Source: an uncultured Cardiobacterium sp. (GTDB lineage: Bacteria > Pseudomonadota > Gammaproteobacteria > Cardiobacteriales > Cardiobacteriaceae). From it: a DNA stretch of 64,000 nucleotides. Shown here one piece after another: positions 26,433-35,856 of this stretch. The notes beneath the pieces were generated by a model that was given only the letters and a program-made list of their open reading frames with translations, searched no databases and had not been told where the DNA came from. Each line of letters begins with the position of its first letter. Within the stretch, counting starts at the first letter, position 1. The position numbers and the translations under genes were made by a program. The DNA lies in assembly GCF_938028825.1 (NCBI RefSeq), contig NZ_CALIZP010000022.1, positions 112,012-176,011 of the forward strand. Reading direction: 5' to 3'.

Positions 26433-27353
26433 TTACAGCGTCTGCGCGAGAATCTTCAAGACGACCGCCTGAAAATCCAGCCCCGCCGCCTTGCCCGCCA
26501 GCGGCACCAGCGAATGTGAGGTCATGCCGGGCGCCATATTGATTTCCAGCAGCCAAGGACGGTTCTCTTCATCAAGAATAAAATCGACGCGTGCCCAGCC
26601 TTTCGCGCCGATGCTGGCAAACGCGCGTCTGGTGAGTGCCTGAATTTCCCCGCTTAACGCCGCATCCAGCGGGGCAGGGCAGAGATAGCGGGTATTGTCG
26701 TCGCGGTACTTGGCGTCATAATCGTAGAACTGATGGCTGTTGGCGGGGCGGATTTCCACCACCGGCAGCACCTCGTCGCCGATGATGGCGCAGGTCAGCT
26801 CACGACCAACTACCCACGGTTCTGCCATGACCTTCTCGCTGGCGCCGCCTGCCTTGGCATACGCCGCGACCAAATCCGCCTGGCTGGAAACACGGCTGAT
26901 GCCGACGCTTGAACCTTCCAGCGCGGGTTTGACCGCAAACGACGATGCGCCCAAGCGGGTGACCAGCGCGTCGAACGGCGTCGATTCGTCAATCACCATA
27001 TCCGGCTGCACCGGCAGCCCGTCCGCCGCCCACAGCCGCTTGGTCAGCACCTTATCCATGGCAATCGCACAAGCGGCAACGCCTGCGCCCGTGTAGGGAA
27101 TGGCCAAGGCATCCAGAATCGCCTGCGTCTGCCCGTCCTCGCCACCGCGTCCGTGCAAAATCACAAAAGCGCGCGCAAAACCGCGTTCCCGCAAAGAAAA
27201 CAGCGCTTGTCTATCCAGCGTATCGACCAAATGCGCATCCACGCCCGCCGCACACAGCGCCTCGTGCACCGCTGCGCCGCTGACCAGCGACACCTCGCGT
27301 TCCGCCGATGTCCCGCCATACAGGACGGCAACCTTGCCAAAATCCATACTCAT
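26433..27353 (-). CDS. ddlB: D-alanine--D-alanine ligase
   Basis: 306-residue ATP-grasp enzyme making D-Ala-D-Ala for the peptidoglycan stem. Motifs: VAVLYGGTSAEREVSLVSG, LHGRGGEDGQTQAILD, GSSVGISRV, and the metal-binding end RVDFILDEENRPWLLEINMAPGMTSHSLVP. The ATG overlaps the murC stop by four bases. An ATG two codons in (MDFGKV) is an alternative start. Confidence 0.96.
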   Translation of the reverse strand: MSMDFGKVAVLYGGTSAEREVSLVSGAAVHEALCAAGVDAHLVDTLDRQALFSLRERGFARAFVILHGRGGEDGQTQAILDALAIPYTGAGVAACAIAMDKVLTKRLWAADGLPVQPDMVIDESTPFDALVTRLGASSFAVKPALEGSSVGISRVSSQADLVAAYAKAGGASEKVMAEPWVVGRELTCAIIGDEVLPVVEIRPANSHQFYDYDAKYRDDNTRYLCPAPLDAALSGEIQALTRRAFASIGAKGWARVDFILDEENRPWLLEINMAPGMTSHSLVPLAGKAAGLDFQAVVLKILAQTL

Positions 27354-28789
27354 TGCGTCACCCCATGTTCCGTAGCCATATCTTTGGCGACGCGGCCAAT
27401 ATCGCCCGCGCCGAAATAAATCACGACATCACCGTCTTGCAGCAAATTATCGTATAACTGCTGATTGATTGCGCCCTTGTCGGCAATCAGCACCGGCTCG
27501 ACCTTGCCGTGCGCGCGGATGGCGCGCGCCAGCGCGCGGCTGTCCGCGCCCGCAATCGGTGCTTCGCCCGCGCTGTACACATCCGTTAGCACCAGCGCCT
27601 CGCAATTCGCCAGCACCTCGGCAAAATCATCCAGACAATCGCGGGTGCGCGTGAAGCGGTGCGGCTGGAACACCGCGAAAATCCGCCGCCCGGCAAAGCC
27701 CTCCTTCGCCGCCGCTAGCACCGCGCGGATCTCGTTCGGATGATGCCCATAATCCTCGAACACCTCCGCCGTGCCGCGCTCGTGCCGGATTACGCCGTGA
27801 TAGGTAAAACGCCGCCCGACGCCCCGGAACTGGCGCAACCCGGCGACAATATCCTCATGCGGCAGCCCCAGCTCGCTGCACACAATCAGCGCCGCGAGCG
27901 CGTTCAGCACATTATGCTTGCCGGGCATGGACAGCGACAGCGGGAACGTCTCGCCGCGCGCCTTATCGACCACATCAAACTGCATATCCAGGCCGACCTG
28001 ACGCACATTCACCGCGCGCAAATCCGCCTGCTCCGAAAACCCGTACGTGCGCACCGGCCGCCCGACCTCGGCGAGCACCGAGCGCACCCCCTCATCATCC
28101 ACACACAGCACCGCCAACCCGTAAAACGGCAGATTGTGCAAAAAGCGGACGAAGCCCTGCTTCAAATTGTCGAAACTGCCGCCGTAATTCTCCAGATGAT
28201 CCGCATCAATATTCGTCACCACCGAAATCATCGGCTGCAAAAACAAGAACGACGCATCCGACTCATCCGCTTCCGCGACCAAATACTGGCCGTCGCCCAG
28301 GCGCGCATTACTGCCCGCCGCCGTCAGCACCCCGCCGATGACAAACGTCGGGTCCAGCCCGGCATCGGCGAGGATGGAGGCAATCAGGCTTGTCGTCGTC
28401 GTCTTGCCGTGCGTGCCCGCGACCGCAATGCCGAAACGGAAGCGCATCAACTCGGCGAGCATCTCGGCGCGGCGGATGACCGGAATCCCCAACTCGCGCG
28501 CGTGCAATACCTCCGGATTGCCCGGATCAATCGCCGACGACGTGACCACCACCGACGCATCGCCGACATTCTCGGCGCTGTGCCCGAAAAACACCGTGGC
28601 ACCCTTTGCCTGCAAACGCTCCGTATTGGCGGACGGCTTCAAATCCGAACCGCTCACCGCATAACCCAGCGTAATCAACACCTCGGCGATGGCACTCATG
28701 CCGACCCCGCCGATCCCGACAAAAAACACATTGCGCACGCGGCGCATCTGGCGGCGCTCAATCCGCCCAAAATGAATATCAGCACTCAT
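27350..28789 (-). CDS. murC: UDP-N-acetylmuramate--L-alanine ligase
   Basis: 479-residue Mur ligase adding L-Ala to UDP-MurNAc in the cytosol. NAD-like start VFFVGIGGVGMSAIAEVL, ATP loop GTHGKTTTTSLIASIL, central DADHLENYGG and C-terminal EDYGHHPNEIRAVL plus FQPHRFTRT are all family signatures. It overlaps ddlB and is separated from murG by about 130 bases containing GC-rich short palindromes but no convincing terminator. Confidence 0.97.
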   Translation of the reverse strand: MSADIHFGRIERRQMRRVRNVFFVGIGGVGMSAIAEVLITLGYAVSGSDLKPSANTERLQAKGATVFFGHSAENVGDASVVVTSSAIDPGNPEVLHARELGIPVIRRAEMLAELMRFRFGIAVAGTHGKTTTTSLIASILADAGLDPTFVIGGVLTAAGSNARLGDGQYLVAEADESDASFLFLQPMISVVTNIDADHLENYGGSFDNLKQGFVRFLHNLPFYGLAVLCVDDEGVRSVLAEVGRPVRTYGFSEQADLRAVNVRQVGLDMQFDVVDKARGETFPLSLSMPGKHNVLNALAALIVCSELGLPHEDIVAGLRQFRGVGRRFTYHGVIRHERGTAEVFEDYGHHPNEIRAVLAAAKEGFAGRRIFAVFQPHRFTRTRDCLDDFAEVLANCEALVLTDVYSAGEAPIAGADSRALARAIRAHGKVEPVLIADKGAINQQLYDNLLQDGDVVIYFGAGDIGRVAKDMATEHGVTQ

Positions 28790-28920
28790 CTGAAAAACCT
28801 GAACCTGAAAAGTGAGTTAAAAACAAACCCCGCCAAGCGGGACAACCACGCGAAAAAACGCGGGGAAGGGCAGGGCGGGGAAGCCCCGCGCCAGCGAAAA
28901 AAGAGTGAACATAACAAGAA

Positions 28921-30078
28921 CTAGCGTGTCGTCTTGTCTGCCAGCAGCGTTTCAACCTCGGCCAGAATCCGCCCCAGCGCCTTCGCATGCGAACGGCTGC
29001 GGGCGCGGTCAGCCTGCATCAACAGCGCACCGCGATCCTGACGGGCAGCAATCAGCCCGGCCAATGACTCTGCCGACAAATCCCGCTGCTGCACCACCAC
29101 CGCTGCGCCGGCATCCACCAGCGCCTGCGCATTTGCCGTCTGATGATCATCAACCGCAAACGGGAACGGCACAAACACCGCCGCCAGCCCCGCCGTCGCC
29201 ACCTCGGCGACCGTCAGCGCACCCGAACGAGCAATCAGCCAATCCGCCGCACCATAGGCCGCTGCCATATCCACAATAAACGGCACCACCTCGGCCTCGA
29301 CACCCGCAGCCGCATACGCCGCGCGCGCCTCATCCAGCCAGCGCTCGCCGACCTGATGCGTGACGGCAGGGCGGGACTCCGCCGGCAATAACGCCAGCGC
29401 CTGCGGCAACAGCGCATTCAGCGCCTTTGCCCCCTGCGAACCGCCCAGCACCAGCAGGCGAATCGGCCCGCGCCGCCCCAAAAAACGCTGCGCAGGCGCA
29501 GGCATCGCAGCAATTTCGGGGCGCACCGGATTGCCCGTAACCACAAACCGCCCCGCCGCTAACCCCATCTTCTCCGCCGCACGGCCATCGGCGAGTAACA
29601 CCCGGTCGGCGATCTTCGCCAGGCGGCGGTTGGTCAGCCCCGCCACCGCATTCTGCTCATGCACCAGGAGCGGCAGCCGCCGCCAGTGCGCCACCAGTCC
29701 GCCGGGGCCGGAGGCAAAGCCGCCCATGCCGATGACCACATCGGGCCGCAGGCGGCGCAACACCGCGTTCGCCCGCCAAAACGCCCGCGCCAGCATGAAC
29801 GGCGCCTGCAACCAGCCGAGCAGACCCTTGCCGCGCAGCCCGCGCACCGCGATGTCATGCAAAACAAAACCCGCCGCCGGCACCCGTTGCCCTTCAAAGC
29901 CCTTGCCATTGCCGAGCCAATGCACCTCCGCGCCGAGATCACGCGCCGCCCCCGCGACGGCAAGCGCGGGGAAGACATGCCCGCCCGTGCCGCCCGCCAT
30001 CATCAACACCCGCTTGCCCTGCCAGCGGGCGGGGTCGGGCTTGTCCATCACATTCAAATTATTTGCAGCGGTAGGCAT
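28921..30078 (-). CDS. murG: UDP-GlcNAc:lipid I GlcNAc transferase
   Basis: 385-residue GT28 glycosyltransferase making lipid II on the inner face of the inner membrane. N-terminal glycine loop MMAGGTGGHVFPALAVA, IGMGGFASGPGGLVAHW, VHEQNAVAGLTNRRL, and donor site GGSQGAKALN with IARSGALTVAEVATAGLAAVFVPFPFAVDDHQTANA. Start 30078 has GAGG six bases upstream; the shorter start at 30048 has none. It normally follows ftsW; here the regulator rtcR lies upstream instead, so the dcw cluster begins at murG. Confidence 0.95.
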   Translation of the reverse strand: MPTAANNLNVMDKPDPARWQGKRVLMMAGGTGGHVFPALAVAGAARDLGAEVHWLGNGKGFEGQRVPAAGFVLHDIAVRGLRGKGLLGWLQAPFMLARAFWRANAVLRRLRPDVVIGMGGFASGPGGLVAHWRRLPLLVHEQNAVAGLTNRRLAKIADRVLLADGRAAEKMGLAAGRFVVTGNPVRPEIAAMPAPAQRFLGRRGPIRLLVLGGSQGAKALNALLPQALALLPAESRPAVTHQVGERWLDEARAAYAAAGVEAEVVPFIVDMAAAYGAADWLIARSGALTVAEVATAGLAAVFVPFPFAVDDHQTANAQALVDAGAAVVVQQRDLSAESLAGLIAARQDRGALLMQADRARSRSHAKALGRILAEVETLLADKTTR

Positions 30079-30233
30079 GAAAATCCTCGAAGAAAACGTG
30101 TGCGTGAAAAAAGGCGCATAGGATAGAGGAAAACCACGCCGTCGGCATGGCCGGATAGCGGCCGGGGCGGCACAAGCGGCACGATTGCCCCGCCTGACGG
30201 CCGCCGGGGGCGACAAAACCGCATCGCCGGGTT

Positions 30234-31841
30234 TCAGCGCTCGGGCCGGATGTCCGCCCAGGCGAGGCCGAAGCGTTGCAAGTACTTGCGCAGGCGGTCG
30301 CTGTCGTTGGCGCTCGTGCGCGTGCCGCGCGAGACGTTGTAAAGGGCGCGGCCGGCGGCGGCGAGGCTTTGGTGCTGCCGGCAGACGGTGATGACGTTTT
30401 CCAGTTGCAGGCGGTCGAAGAGGTCGAGGTCGTCGGGGTTGACCCCGGCGGGGATGACGCTGGCGGCAGGCGCGGCGTCGTCCTGCCACAGCCAGCGCAG
30501 GCGGGCGGTTTCCGCCTGCACCAGTTCGGTGGTGATGCGTCCGCGTGGCGCGAGGGTGGCGAGGCGCATGATGCTGGCGGCGAGATCGCGGAAGTTGCCG
30601 CGCCACGACGCCTGCGGCGAGAGGGCGAAGCGAAGGTAGGCGGCGTGTGCTTCCTTGTTGAAGCGGGTGGTGCGGCCGAGTTCCTGCGAAGCGAGAGCGA
30701 GCTGGTGGGCGATGTTCGGCTCGATGTCTTCGCGCCGTTCCGCCAGCGCGGGCAGCGGGTAGTTCCAGATGTTGATGCGCGCGTAGAGGTCTTCGCGGAA
30801 GCGGCCTGCGCGCACGTCGTGGCGCAGGTCGCGGTTGGTGCCGCTGATGAGGCGGAAGTCGCTTGCGGTTTCCGTGTCGCTGCCGACGGGGTAGTAGTGC
30901 TTTTCTTCCAGCGCTTTCAGCAGCATCGCCTGTTCGTCGAGGCCGAGTTCGCCGATTTCGTCGAGGAAGAGGACGCCGCCGTCGGCGCTTTTCAGGTAGC
31001 CGTCGCGCTTGTCCACCGCGCCGGTGAACGCGCCTTTTTTATGGCCGAAGAGGGCGGATGCCGCGCCGTCGCCGCGCAGAGTGGCGCAGTTGACGTCGAT
31101 AAACGCGCCGCGCACCTGATGCCGCGCCTTTTTCAGCTCGTAGATGCGCCGCGCCAGCATGGATTTGCCCGCGCCGGTCGGGCCGCTGAGCAGGATGGGC
31201 GAGGGGCTGTGCAGCGCGACTTGCTCGATTTCGGCAATCATGCGGTTGAAGGCGGGGTTGCGCGTGGCGATGCCGCTTTTCAGATAGAGGACGGCATCAT
31301 CGCGCACGGCGGCGAGGCGGGCGGCGAGGGCGTCGTAGCGGGCGAGATCGAGGTCGATGAGCTCGAAACTGCCGACATCGCCATGCGTCATGCCGCGTTT
31401 CTGGTTCTTCGGCGGCGCGGTTTGCAGGAGGACGCCGGGAATCTGCCGCGATTCCACCAGCAGGAAGAGGCAGATTTGCGCGACGTGGGTGCCGGTCGTG
31501 ATATGCACCCAGTATTCCTCCTGCTCGCTGTCGAAGGGGTAAGCCGCCGCCCAGTCATGCAGGCGGGCATAGACTTCGCTGAAATCCCAGGGGTTCGCGA
31601 GTTCCATCGGCACGGGGTTGACGGCGGTATGCGGCGCGACGCGGCGGATGTCGGCGCAGACAGTTTCCGCCGTATCGCGGAATTTCTCGGCGCAGAAAAG
31701 CTCGATGCGGTCAACGGCAAGGTCTTGCCGCTGGTTGAGGGCGACATTGGGCCGCCATTTCTGCCAGCGGCCTTCGCCCTTGCCGCTGTCAAGGACGGTG
31801 CCGAGGAAACTGATGACGACGATGCGGCGTTTTTCGCTCAT
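30234..31841 (-). CDS. rtcR: Sigma-54-dependent RNA-repair regulator RtcR
   Basis: 535 residues matching E. coli RtcR throughout. The N-terminal CARF domain has SFLGTVLDSGKG, LANPWDFSEVYARLHDWA and HITTGTHVAQICLFLLVE. The AAA+ domain has Walker A GPTGAGKS (near 219), the sigma-54 contact loop GAFTGA (near 267) and GGVLFLDEIGELGLDEQ. A C-terminal Fis-like helix-turn-helix (QHQSLAAAGRALYNVS) follows. RtcR senses RNA ends, probably 2',3'-cyclic phosphate, and switches on rtcBA with sigma-54. No rtcB or rtcA is adjacent on either side, which is unusual. ATG 31841 is preferred over GTG 31847. An isolated TGGCAC upstream lacks a -12 partner. Confidence 0.95.
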   Translation of the reverse strand: MSEKRRIVVISFLGTVLDSGKGEGRWQKWRPNVALNQRQDLAVDRIELFCAEKFRDTAETVCADIRRVAPHTAVNPVPMELANPWDFSEVYARLHDWAAAYPFDSEQEEYWVHITTGTHVAQICLFLLVESRQIPGVLLQTAPPKNQKRGMTHGDVGSFELIDLDLARYDALAARLAAVRDDAVLYLKSGIATRNPAFNRMIAEIEQVALHSPSPILLSGPTGAGKSMLARRIYELKKARHQVRGAFIDVNCATLRGDGAASALFGHKKGAFTGAVDKRDGYLKSADGGVLFLDEIGELGLDEQAMLLKALEEKHYYPVGSDTETASDFRLISGTNRDLRHDVRAGRFREDLYARINIWNYPLPALAERREDIEPNIAHQLALASQELGRTTRFNKEAHAAYLRFALSPQASWRGNFRDLAASIMRLATLAPRGRITTELVQAETARLRWLWQDDAAPAASVIPAGVNPDDLDLFDRLQLENVITVCRQHQSLAAAGRALYNVSRGTRTSANDSDRLRKYLQRFGLAWADIRPER

Positions 31842-32005
31842 AGACACGGATGGGTGGTGGGGATGGGCGGATTATGGCACGGCATCGGTCAGGCGGCAGC
31901 GCGGCGGCACAAAAAACCGCCCGCCCATGCCGGACAGTCGGCGAAAAACCGCGCGGTGCTGAATCTGCTGGCAGAAGTATTTGCGGAATGAAGCCTGCCG
32001 CTTCC

Positions 32006-32950
32006 CTATGTCTGCCCTTCCAGCAGCCAGTAGGCTTTTTCGCCGAATACTCCGCCGAAATAATCCAGCACCGCGCGCACATTGCGCGACGGCTGGCGGG
32101 TGTGGGGGTAGAAGGCGCTGACGTATTGCTCGCGGCGATCGTCGGCCGCCTGTCTGCCGCCGCAGGACACGGTGTGCAGTTCGCCCCGGCGGATGTGGGC
32201 GCCCAGCAGCCAGTCGGGAAACAGCACCAGTCCGGCACCGTCGAGTGCCGCCCGCAGCAGCACTTCCACGTTATCGGCGGTGATTTTCCCGCGCAGTGCC
32301 GGGCTTTCCCAGTCGCCCCCGTCCGCGCGGAAGAGCCAGCGGTGCAGGCCGTTTTTTCCCCGGTAAAGCAGGCAGTGGTGCGCGCCCAGTTCGTCCGGCG
32401 TCTGCGGTTTGCCGTGTGCCGCCAGATAGGCCGGGGCGGCAGCGAGGTAGTGGTGCTCGCGCGCGAAGGTGCGCGTTTTCAGGGCGGAATCGGGGCGGCT
32501 GCCGATGCAGAAGGCGAGATCGAGGCGGTCGGCGCGGAAATCGGCGCGCTCGTCGCGTTGCAGCAGTTCTACATCCAGTTGCGGGTAGCGGCGCAGCAGC
32601 CCGCCCAGCCACGGCGCGATGTGCCGCTGCCCGAAGGCCAGCGGGGCATGGATGCGGATGCTGCCGGACGGGGTTTCGTGCAGGTCGGCCAGTGCCTGTT
32701 GTGCCGCCCGCCACTGCTGCACCAGCGCCTCGGCATGAGCGGCAAAACAGTGCCCCGCTGCGGTGGGCAGCACGGCGCGGGTGGTGCGGTAAAAGAGCGG
32801 CGTGTGCAGGGTGGCTTCCAGTTGGCTGATACAGCGGGTGATGACCGGCACGGAGAGGTTGTGTTGCCGCGCCGTGGCGGAAAAGCTGTGGCAGCGGTAA
32901 ACGTCGAGGAAGAAGCCCAGGGTGCGTAAATCCGGGTCGGTTGTGTCCAT
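32006..32950 (-). CDS. LysR-family transcriptional regulator next to padC
   Basis: 314 residues. The N-terminal winged helix is FFLDVYRCHSFSATARQHNL with ISQLEATLHTPLFYRTTRAV, followed by a substrate-binding domain (SGSIRIHAPLAFGQRHIAPWL). ATG 32950 (MDTTDPDLRTLG) is chosen; a longer frame upstream would run through padC. It is divergent from padC across a 96-base gap, the classic LysR layout, so it probably controls padC and the esterase in response to a hydroxycinnamate. That link is inference. Confidence 0.9.
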   Translation of the reverse strand: MDTTDPDLRTLGFFLDVYRCHSFSATARQHNLSVPVITRCISQLEATLHTPLFYRTTRAVLPTAAGHCFAAHAEALVQQWRAAQQALADLHETPSGSIRIHAPLAFGQRHIAPWLGGLLRRYPQLDVELLQRDERADFRADRLDLAFCIGSRPDSALKTRTFAREHHYLAAAPAYLAAHGKPQTPDELGAHHCLLYRGKNGLHRWLFRADGGDWESPALRGKITADNVEVLLRAALDGAGLVLFPDWLLGAHIRRGELHTVSCGGRQAADDRREQYVSAFYPHTRQPSRNVRAVLDYFGGVFGEKAYWLLEGQT

Positions 32951-33046
32951 TGGTGATGTTTCCGTTAAAGGTGATTTAGCGATTCTCGCATTTTTCCCTA
33001 AAAGCGGCAGCGCTATCATGGCCGCACACACAAAACGGAGAACCCC

Positions 33047-33553
33047 ATGACAACTTTCGACAAACACGATTTGCGCGGCCTGCTCGGCAAGCACCTGGTC
33101 TATACCTACGACAACGGCTGGAACTACGAAATCTACGTCAAGAACGCGCAGACGCTGGATTACCGCATCCACAGCGGCATCGTCGGCAACCGCTGGGTCA
33201 AGGACCAGCGCGTGTATATCGCCAGAGTCGGCGCCGACAGCTACAAAATCTCCTGGACCGAACCGACCGGCACCGATGTCAGCCTCATCGCCAACCTCGG
33301 CGACCGCCTCTTCCACGGCACCATCTTCTTCCCGCGCTGGGTCATCAACGACCCGCAGAAAACCGTCTGCTTCCAGAACGAGCACATCGCGCTGATGGAA
33401 CAATACCGTGCCGCCGGCCCCGCCTACCCGACCGAAGTCATCGACGAATTCGCCACCATCACCTTCATCCGCGACTGCGGGGAAAACGACGACAGCATCA
33501 TCAACTGCGCCGCGAGCGAACTGCCCGCCGATTTTCCCGCCAACCTGAGCTGA
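33047..33553 (+). CDS. padC: Phenolic acid decarboxylase
   Basis: 168-residue cytosolic lipocalin-fold enzyme that decarboxylates p-coumarate, ferulate and caffeate to 4-vinyl derivatives without cofactors. Near-canonical family sequence: LVYTYDNGWNYEIYVKN, DYRIHSGIVGNRWVKDQ, SWTEPTGTDVSLIANL and GTIFFPRWVINDP; the conserved Tyr pair, Arg and Glu lie in these. A GGAG ribosome site is present. The esterase follows 16 bases later, so the two are likely co-expressed. Confidence 0.95.
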   Translation: MTTFDKHDLRGLLGKHLVYTYDNGWNYEIYVKNAQTLDYRIHSGIVGNRWVKDQRVYIARVGADSYKISWTEPTGTDVSLIANLGDRLFHGTIFFPRWVINDPQKTVCFQNEHIALMEQYRAAGPAYPTEVIDEFATITFIRDCGENDDSIINCAASELPADFPANLS

Positions 33554-33569
33554 ACCCGCCGGAGCCGCC

Positions 33570-35123
33570 ATGATGATGACCAAAACCCTGCCCGCCCTCG
33601 CCGTCGCCGCCGTCGCGCTCACCGCCCAGGCCGACGAAAAAAACTGCCTCGCCCTGCAACAAACCACGCTGCCTGATACCGTCATCAATAGCGTCACCTG
33701 GTCAGACGGCGCCATCGATGGCGACAACATGGCCGCCCTCACCGGCGGCTCTGCCGCTGCACAAAAAGCACGGCCGCATTGCGTTGTCAGCGGAGAAATC
33801 GGTGCGCGCACTGGTGCCGACGGCAAGCATTACGGCATCAAATTCCAACTGCGCCTGCCGGAAAACTGGAACCAGCGCTTCCTCTTCCAGGGGGGCGGTG
33901 GCGTGGACGGCTTCGTCGCCCCGGCGGTCGGCAACATCCCCGTGCGCAGTTCCACCGCCACCCCGGCGCTGATGCGCGGCTATGCCGTGGTCAGCATGGA
34001 TGGCGGCCATCCTACGCCTACCCCTGATTTCGGCGCCGACCAGCAGGCGCGCCTCGACTTTGCCTATCAGGCGACCGGCAAAGTGACCACCGTCGCCAAA
34101 GCGCTTATCCGGCAGCACTACCAGCAAGCCCCCAAACACAGCACCTTCATGGGCTGCTCGAATGGCGGACGGGAAGCACTGATTGCCGCGCAGCGCTATC
34201 CGCTGGAATTTGACGGCGTCATCGCCGCCAACCCCGGCTTCCGTCTCTCGCGTGCTGCCGTCGCCCAACAGTGGGACTACCAGCAGCTCATGAAAATCGC
34301 GCCGACCAACGACAAAGGCGAAAAAATCCTCGCCAACGCGCTGACCCAAGAAGATCTCGACAAAGTCAGCGCCGCCGTCCTCAAACAATGCGACAGCAAA
34401 GACGGCCGCGCCGACGGCATCATCAACGCCTGGGAAAACTGCGACTTCCAGCCCGACAGCCTCGACCTGCCCCAAGCCAAAATCGCCGCGCTCAAAGCCG
34501 TGATGGACGGCGCGCACGACAGCAAGGGCAACCCCATCTACAGCGGCTGGTACTACGACACGGGGCTGAACCAGCCCGACTGGCGCGCTTGGAAACTGGG
34601 CACCTCGCAAACAGGCAAAGCGGATGCGCGCAACGTCAGCCTTGGTGCAGGCTCGCTGCTGTGGTACTTCATGACCCCGGCCGTACCCGATTTCAATTTA
34701 GAAAAATTCGACTTCGACCGCGACCCGCTAAAAACCTACCAGACCGGCGCGCTCAACGACGCCATCAGCACCGACCTCAGCAGCTTCAAGGCGGGCGGCG
34801 GCAAACTCATCGTCGTTACCGGCGTTTCCGACCCCGTCTTCTCCGCCAAAGACCAGGTCGCGTGGTACAAAACACTGCAACAGGACACTGCCGATGCGGC
34901 CAGCTTTAGCCGCTTGTTCATGGTGCCGGGCATGAACCACTGCGGCGGCGGCCAAGCCTATGACGATTTCGACCCGCTCACCGCGCTGGAAAACTGGCAG
35001 GACAAGGGCGAAGCGCCGAATGCGCTCACCGCGCGCGGCAAAGCCTTCCCGAATCAGGAAATGCCGCTCTGTGCCTATCCGCAAGTGACGATGTACAAAG
35101 ACGGCAGCTATCGCTGCGAATAG
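33570..35123 (+). CDS. Secreted tannase/feruloyl esterase family hydrolase
   Basis: 517 residues with signal peptide MMMTKTLPALAVAAVALTAQA. An alpha/beta hydrolase of the tannase/feruloyl esterase family: oxyanion region FLFQGGGGVDG, nucleophile GCSNGG (Ser197), calcium-type loop CDSKDGRADGIINAWENCDF, acid GVSDPVFS and the histidine in VPGMNHCGGG. It would release ferulate or gallate from plant esters in the periplasm or outside. GGAG precedes the first ATG. Its pairing with padC suggests ester cleavage followed by disposal of the phenolic acid. Tannase versus feruloyl esterase specificity cannot be settled here. Confidence 0.9.
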   Translation: MMMTKTLPALAVAAVALTAQADEKNCLALQQTTLPDTVINSVTWSDGAIDGDNMAALTGGSAAAQKARPHCVVSGEIGARTGADGKHYGIKFQLRLPENWNQRFLFQGGGGVDGFVAPAVGNIPVRSSTATPALMRGYAVVSMDGGHPTPTPDFGADQQARLDFAYQATGKVTTVAKALIRQHYQQAPKHSTFMGCSNGGREALIAAQRYPLEFDGVIAANPGFRLSRAAVAQQWDYQQLMKIAPTNDKGEKILANALTQEDLDKVSAAVLKQCDSKDGRADGIINAWENCDFQPDSLDLPQAKIAALKAVMDGAHDSKGNPIYSGWYYDTGLNQPDWRAWKLGTSQTGKADARNVSLGAGSLLWYFMTPAVPDFNLEKFDFDRDPLKTYQTGALNDAISTDLSSFKAGGGKLIVVTGVSDPVFSAKDQVAWYKTLQQDTADAASFSRLFMVPGMNHCGGGQAYDDFDPLTALENWQDKGEAPNALTARGKAFPNQEMPLCAYPQVTMYKDGSYRCE

Positions 35124-35155
35124 TCCCGGGCCGGGAAAGAATAAAGTCTTCGTCA

Positions 35156-35179
35156 GGCGGGCTTCGGCCCGCCATTTTT
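35156..35179 (+). terminator. Terminator after the feruloyl esterase gene
   Basis: GGCGGGC-TTCG-GCCCGCC hairpin with a stable tetraloop followed by ATTTTT, 33 bases after the stop. Confidence 0.88.
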
Positions 35180-35343
35180 GCGTGGTGCGGCGGGTTTTCT
35201 GCTTTCGGGGCGGTCATGCGCCGCTGCGGCAGCGGCGAATGTTTCCGGGCGGAAACGGTGCCAACGTATAATGCCTTCCCTTATATAAAGGCCGGGGCGG
35301 GCACAATCCGCCCCGCCACCCCTCTCGTCCATAAGGAATCCCC

Positions 35344-35856
35344 TTGCACCTCTCCCGCCGCATCGAAGCCATCCTCTTCACCCGTGACGAAGCCGTGAGC
35401 GCCGCCCAACTCGCGCAGGCGCTCGCCACCACGGAGGACGCCGTCCGCACCGCGCTCGACGACCTCGCCGCGCGTTATGAAACCTCGGCGATGACGCTCG
35501 TCTGCGTCAAAGACGGCTGGCGCCTGCAACTGCGCCCCGACTATTTCGAGGCCGTCGCCGCCTTCGCCGAAGCCCAGCCGGTGCGCTACTCGCGCGCCTT
35601 CTGGGAAACGCTGGCCTACATCGCCTACCACCAGCCCGTCACCCGCGCTGAAATTGACGCCGTGCGCGGCGTGACCACCGGCAGCGGCATCTACCGCCAG
35701 CTCTTCGACCTCGAATGGATCGAAGTCATCGGCACCAAAGAAGTGCCCGGCCGCCCCGAACTGCTGGCGACCACCACCCAATTCCTGAACGACTTTTCCG
35801 TGGCCGGCCTTGACGCGCTGCCCGCCCTACCCGAAGAAGACGGAGAACCCGCATGA
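35344..35856 (+). CDS. scpB: Chromosome segregation/condensation protein ScpB
   Basis: 170-residue winged-helix subunit of the SMC-ScpAB condensin. Motifs: HLSRRIEAILFTRDEAVSAAQLA, WRLQLRPDY, RAFWETLAYIAYHQPVTRAEID and VRGVTTGSGIYRQLFDLEWIEVIG, then PELLATTTQFLNDF. Start is TTG at 35344, supported by AAGGA eight bases upstream and no better ATG. scpA, normally adjacent, is not next to it here. It overlaps rluB by four bases (ATGA). Confidence 0.93.
   Translation: MHLSRRIEAILFTRDEAVSAAQLAQALATTEDAVRTALDDLAARYETSAMTLVCVKDGWRLQLRPDYFEAVAAFAEAQPVRYSRAFWETLAYIAYHQPVTRAEIDAVRGVTTGSGIYRQLFDLEWIEVIGTKEVPGRPELLATTTQFLNDFSVAGLDALPALPEEDGEPA

Noticed and set aside
31872..31890. TGGCAC near the rtcR start as a sigma-54 promoter
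   Set aside because: The -12 TTGC element is missing at the correct spacing, and no rtcBA gene lies downstream.
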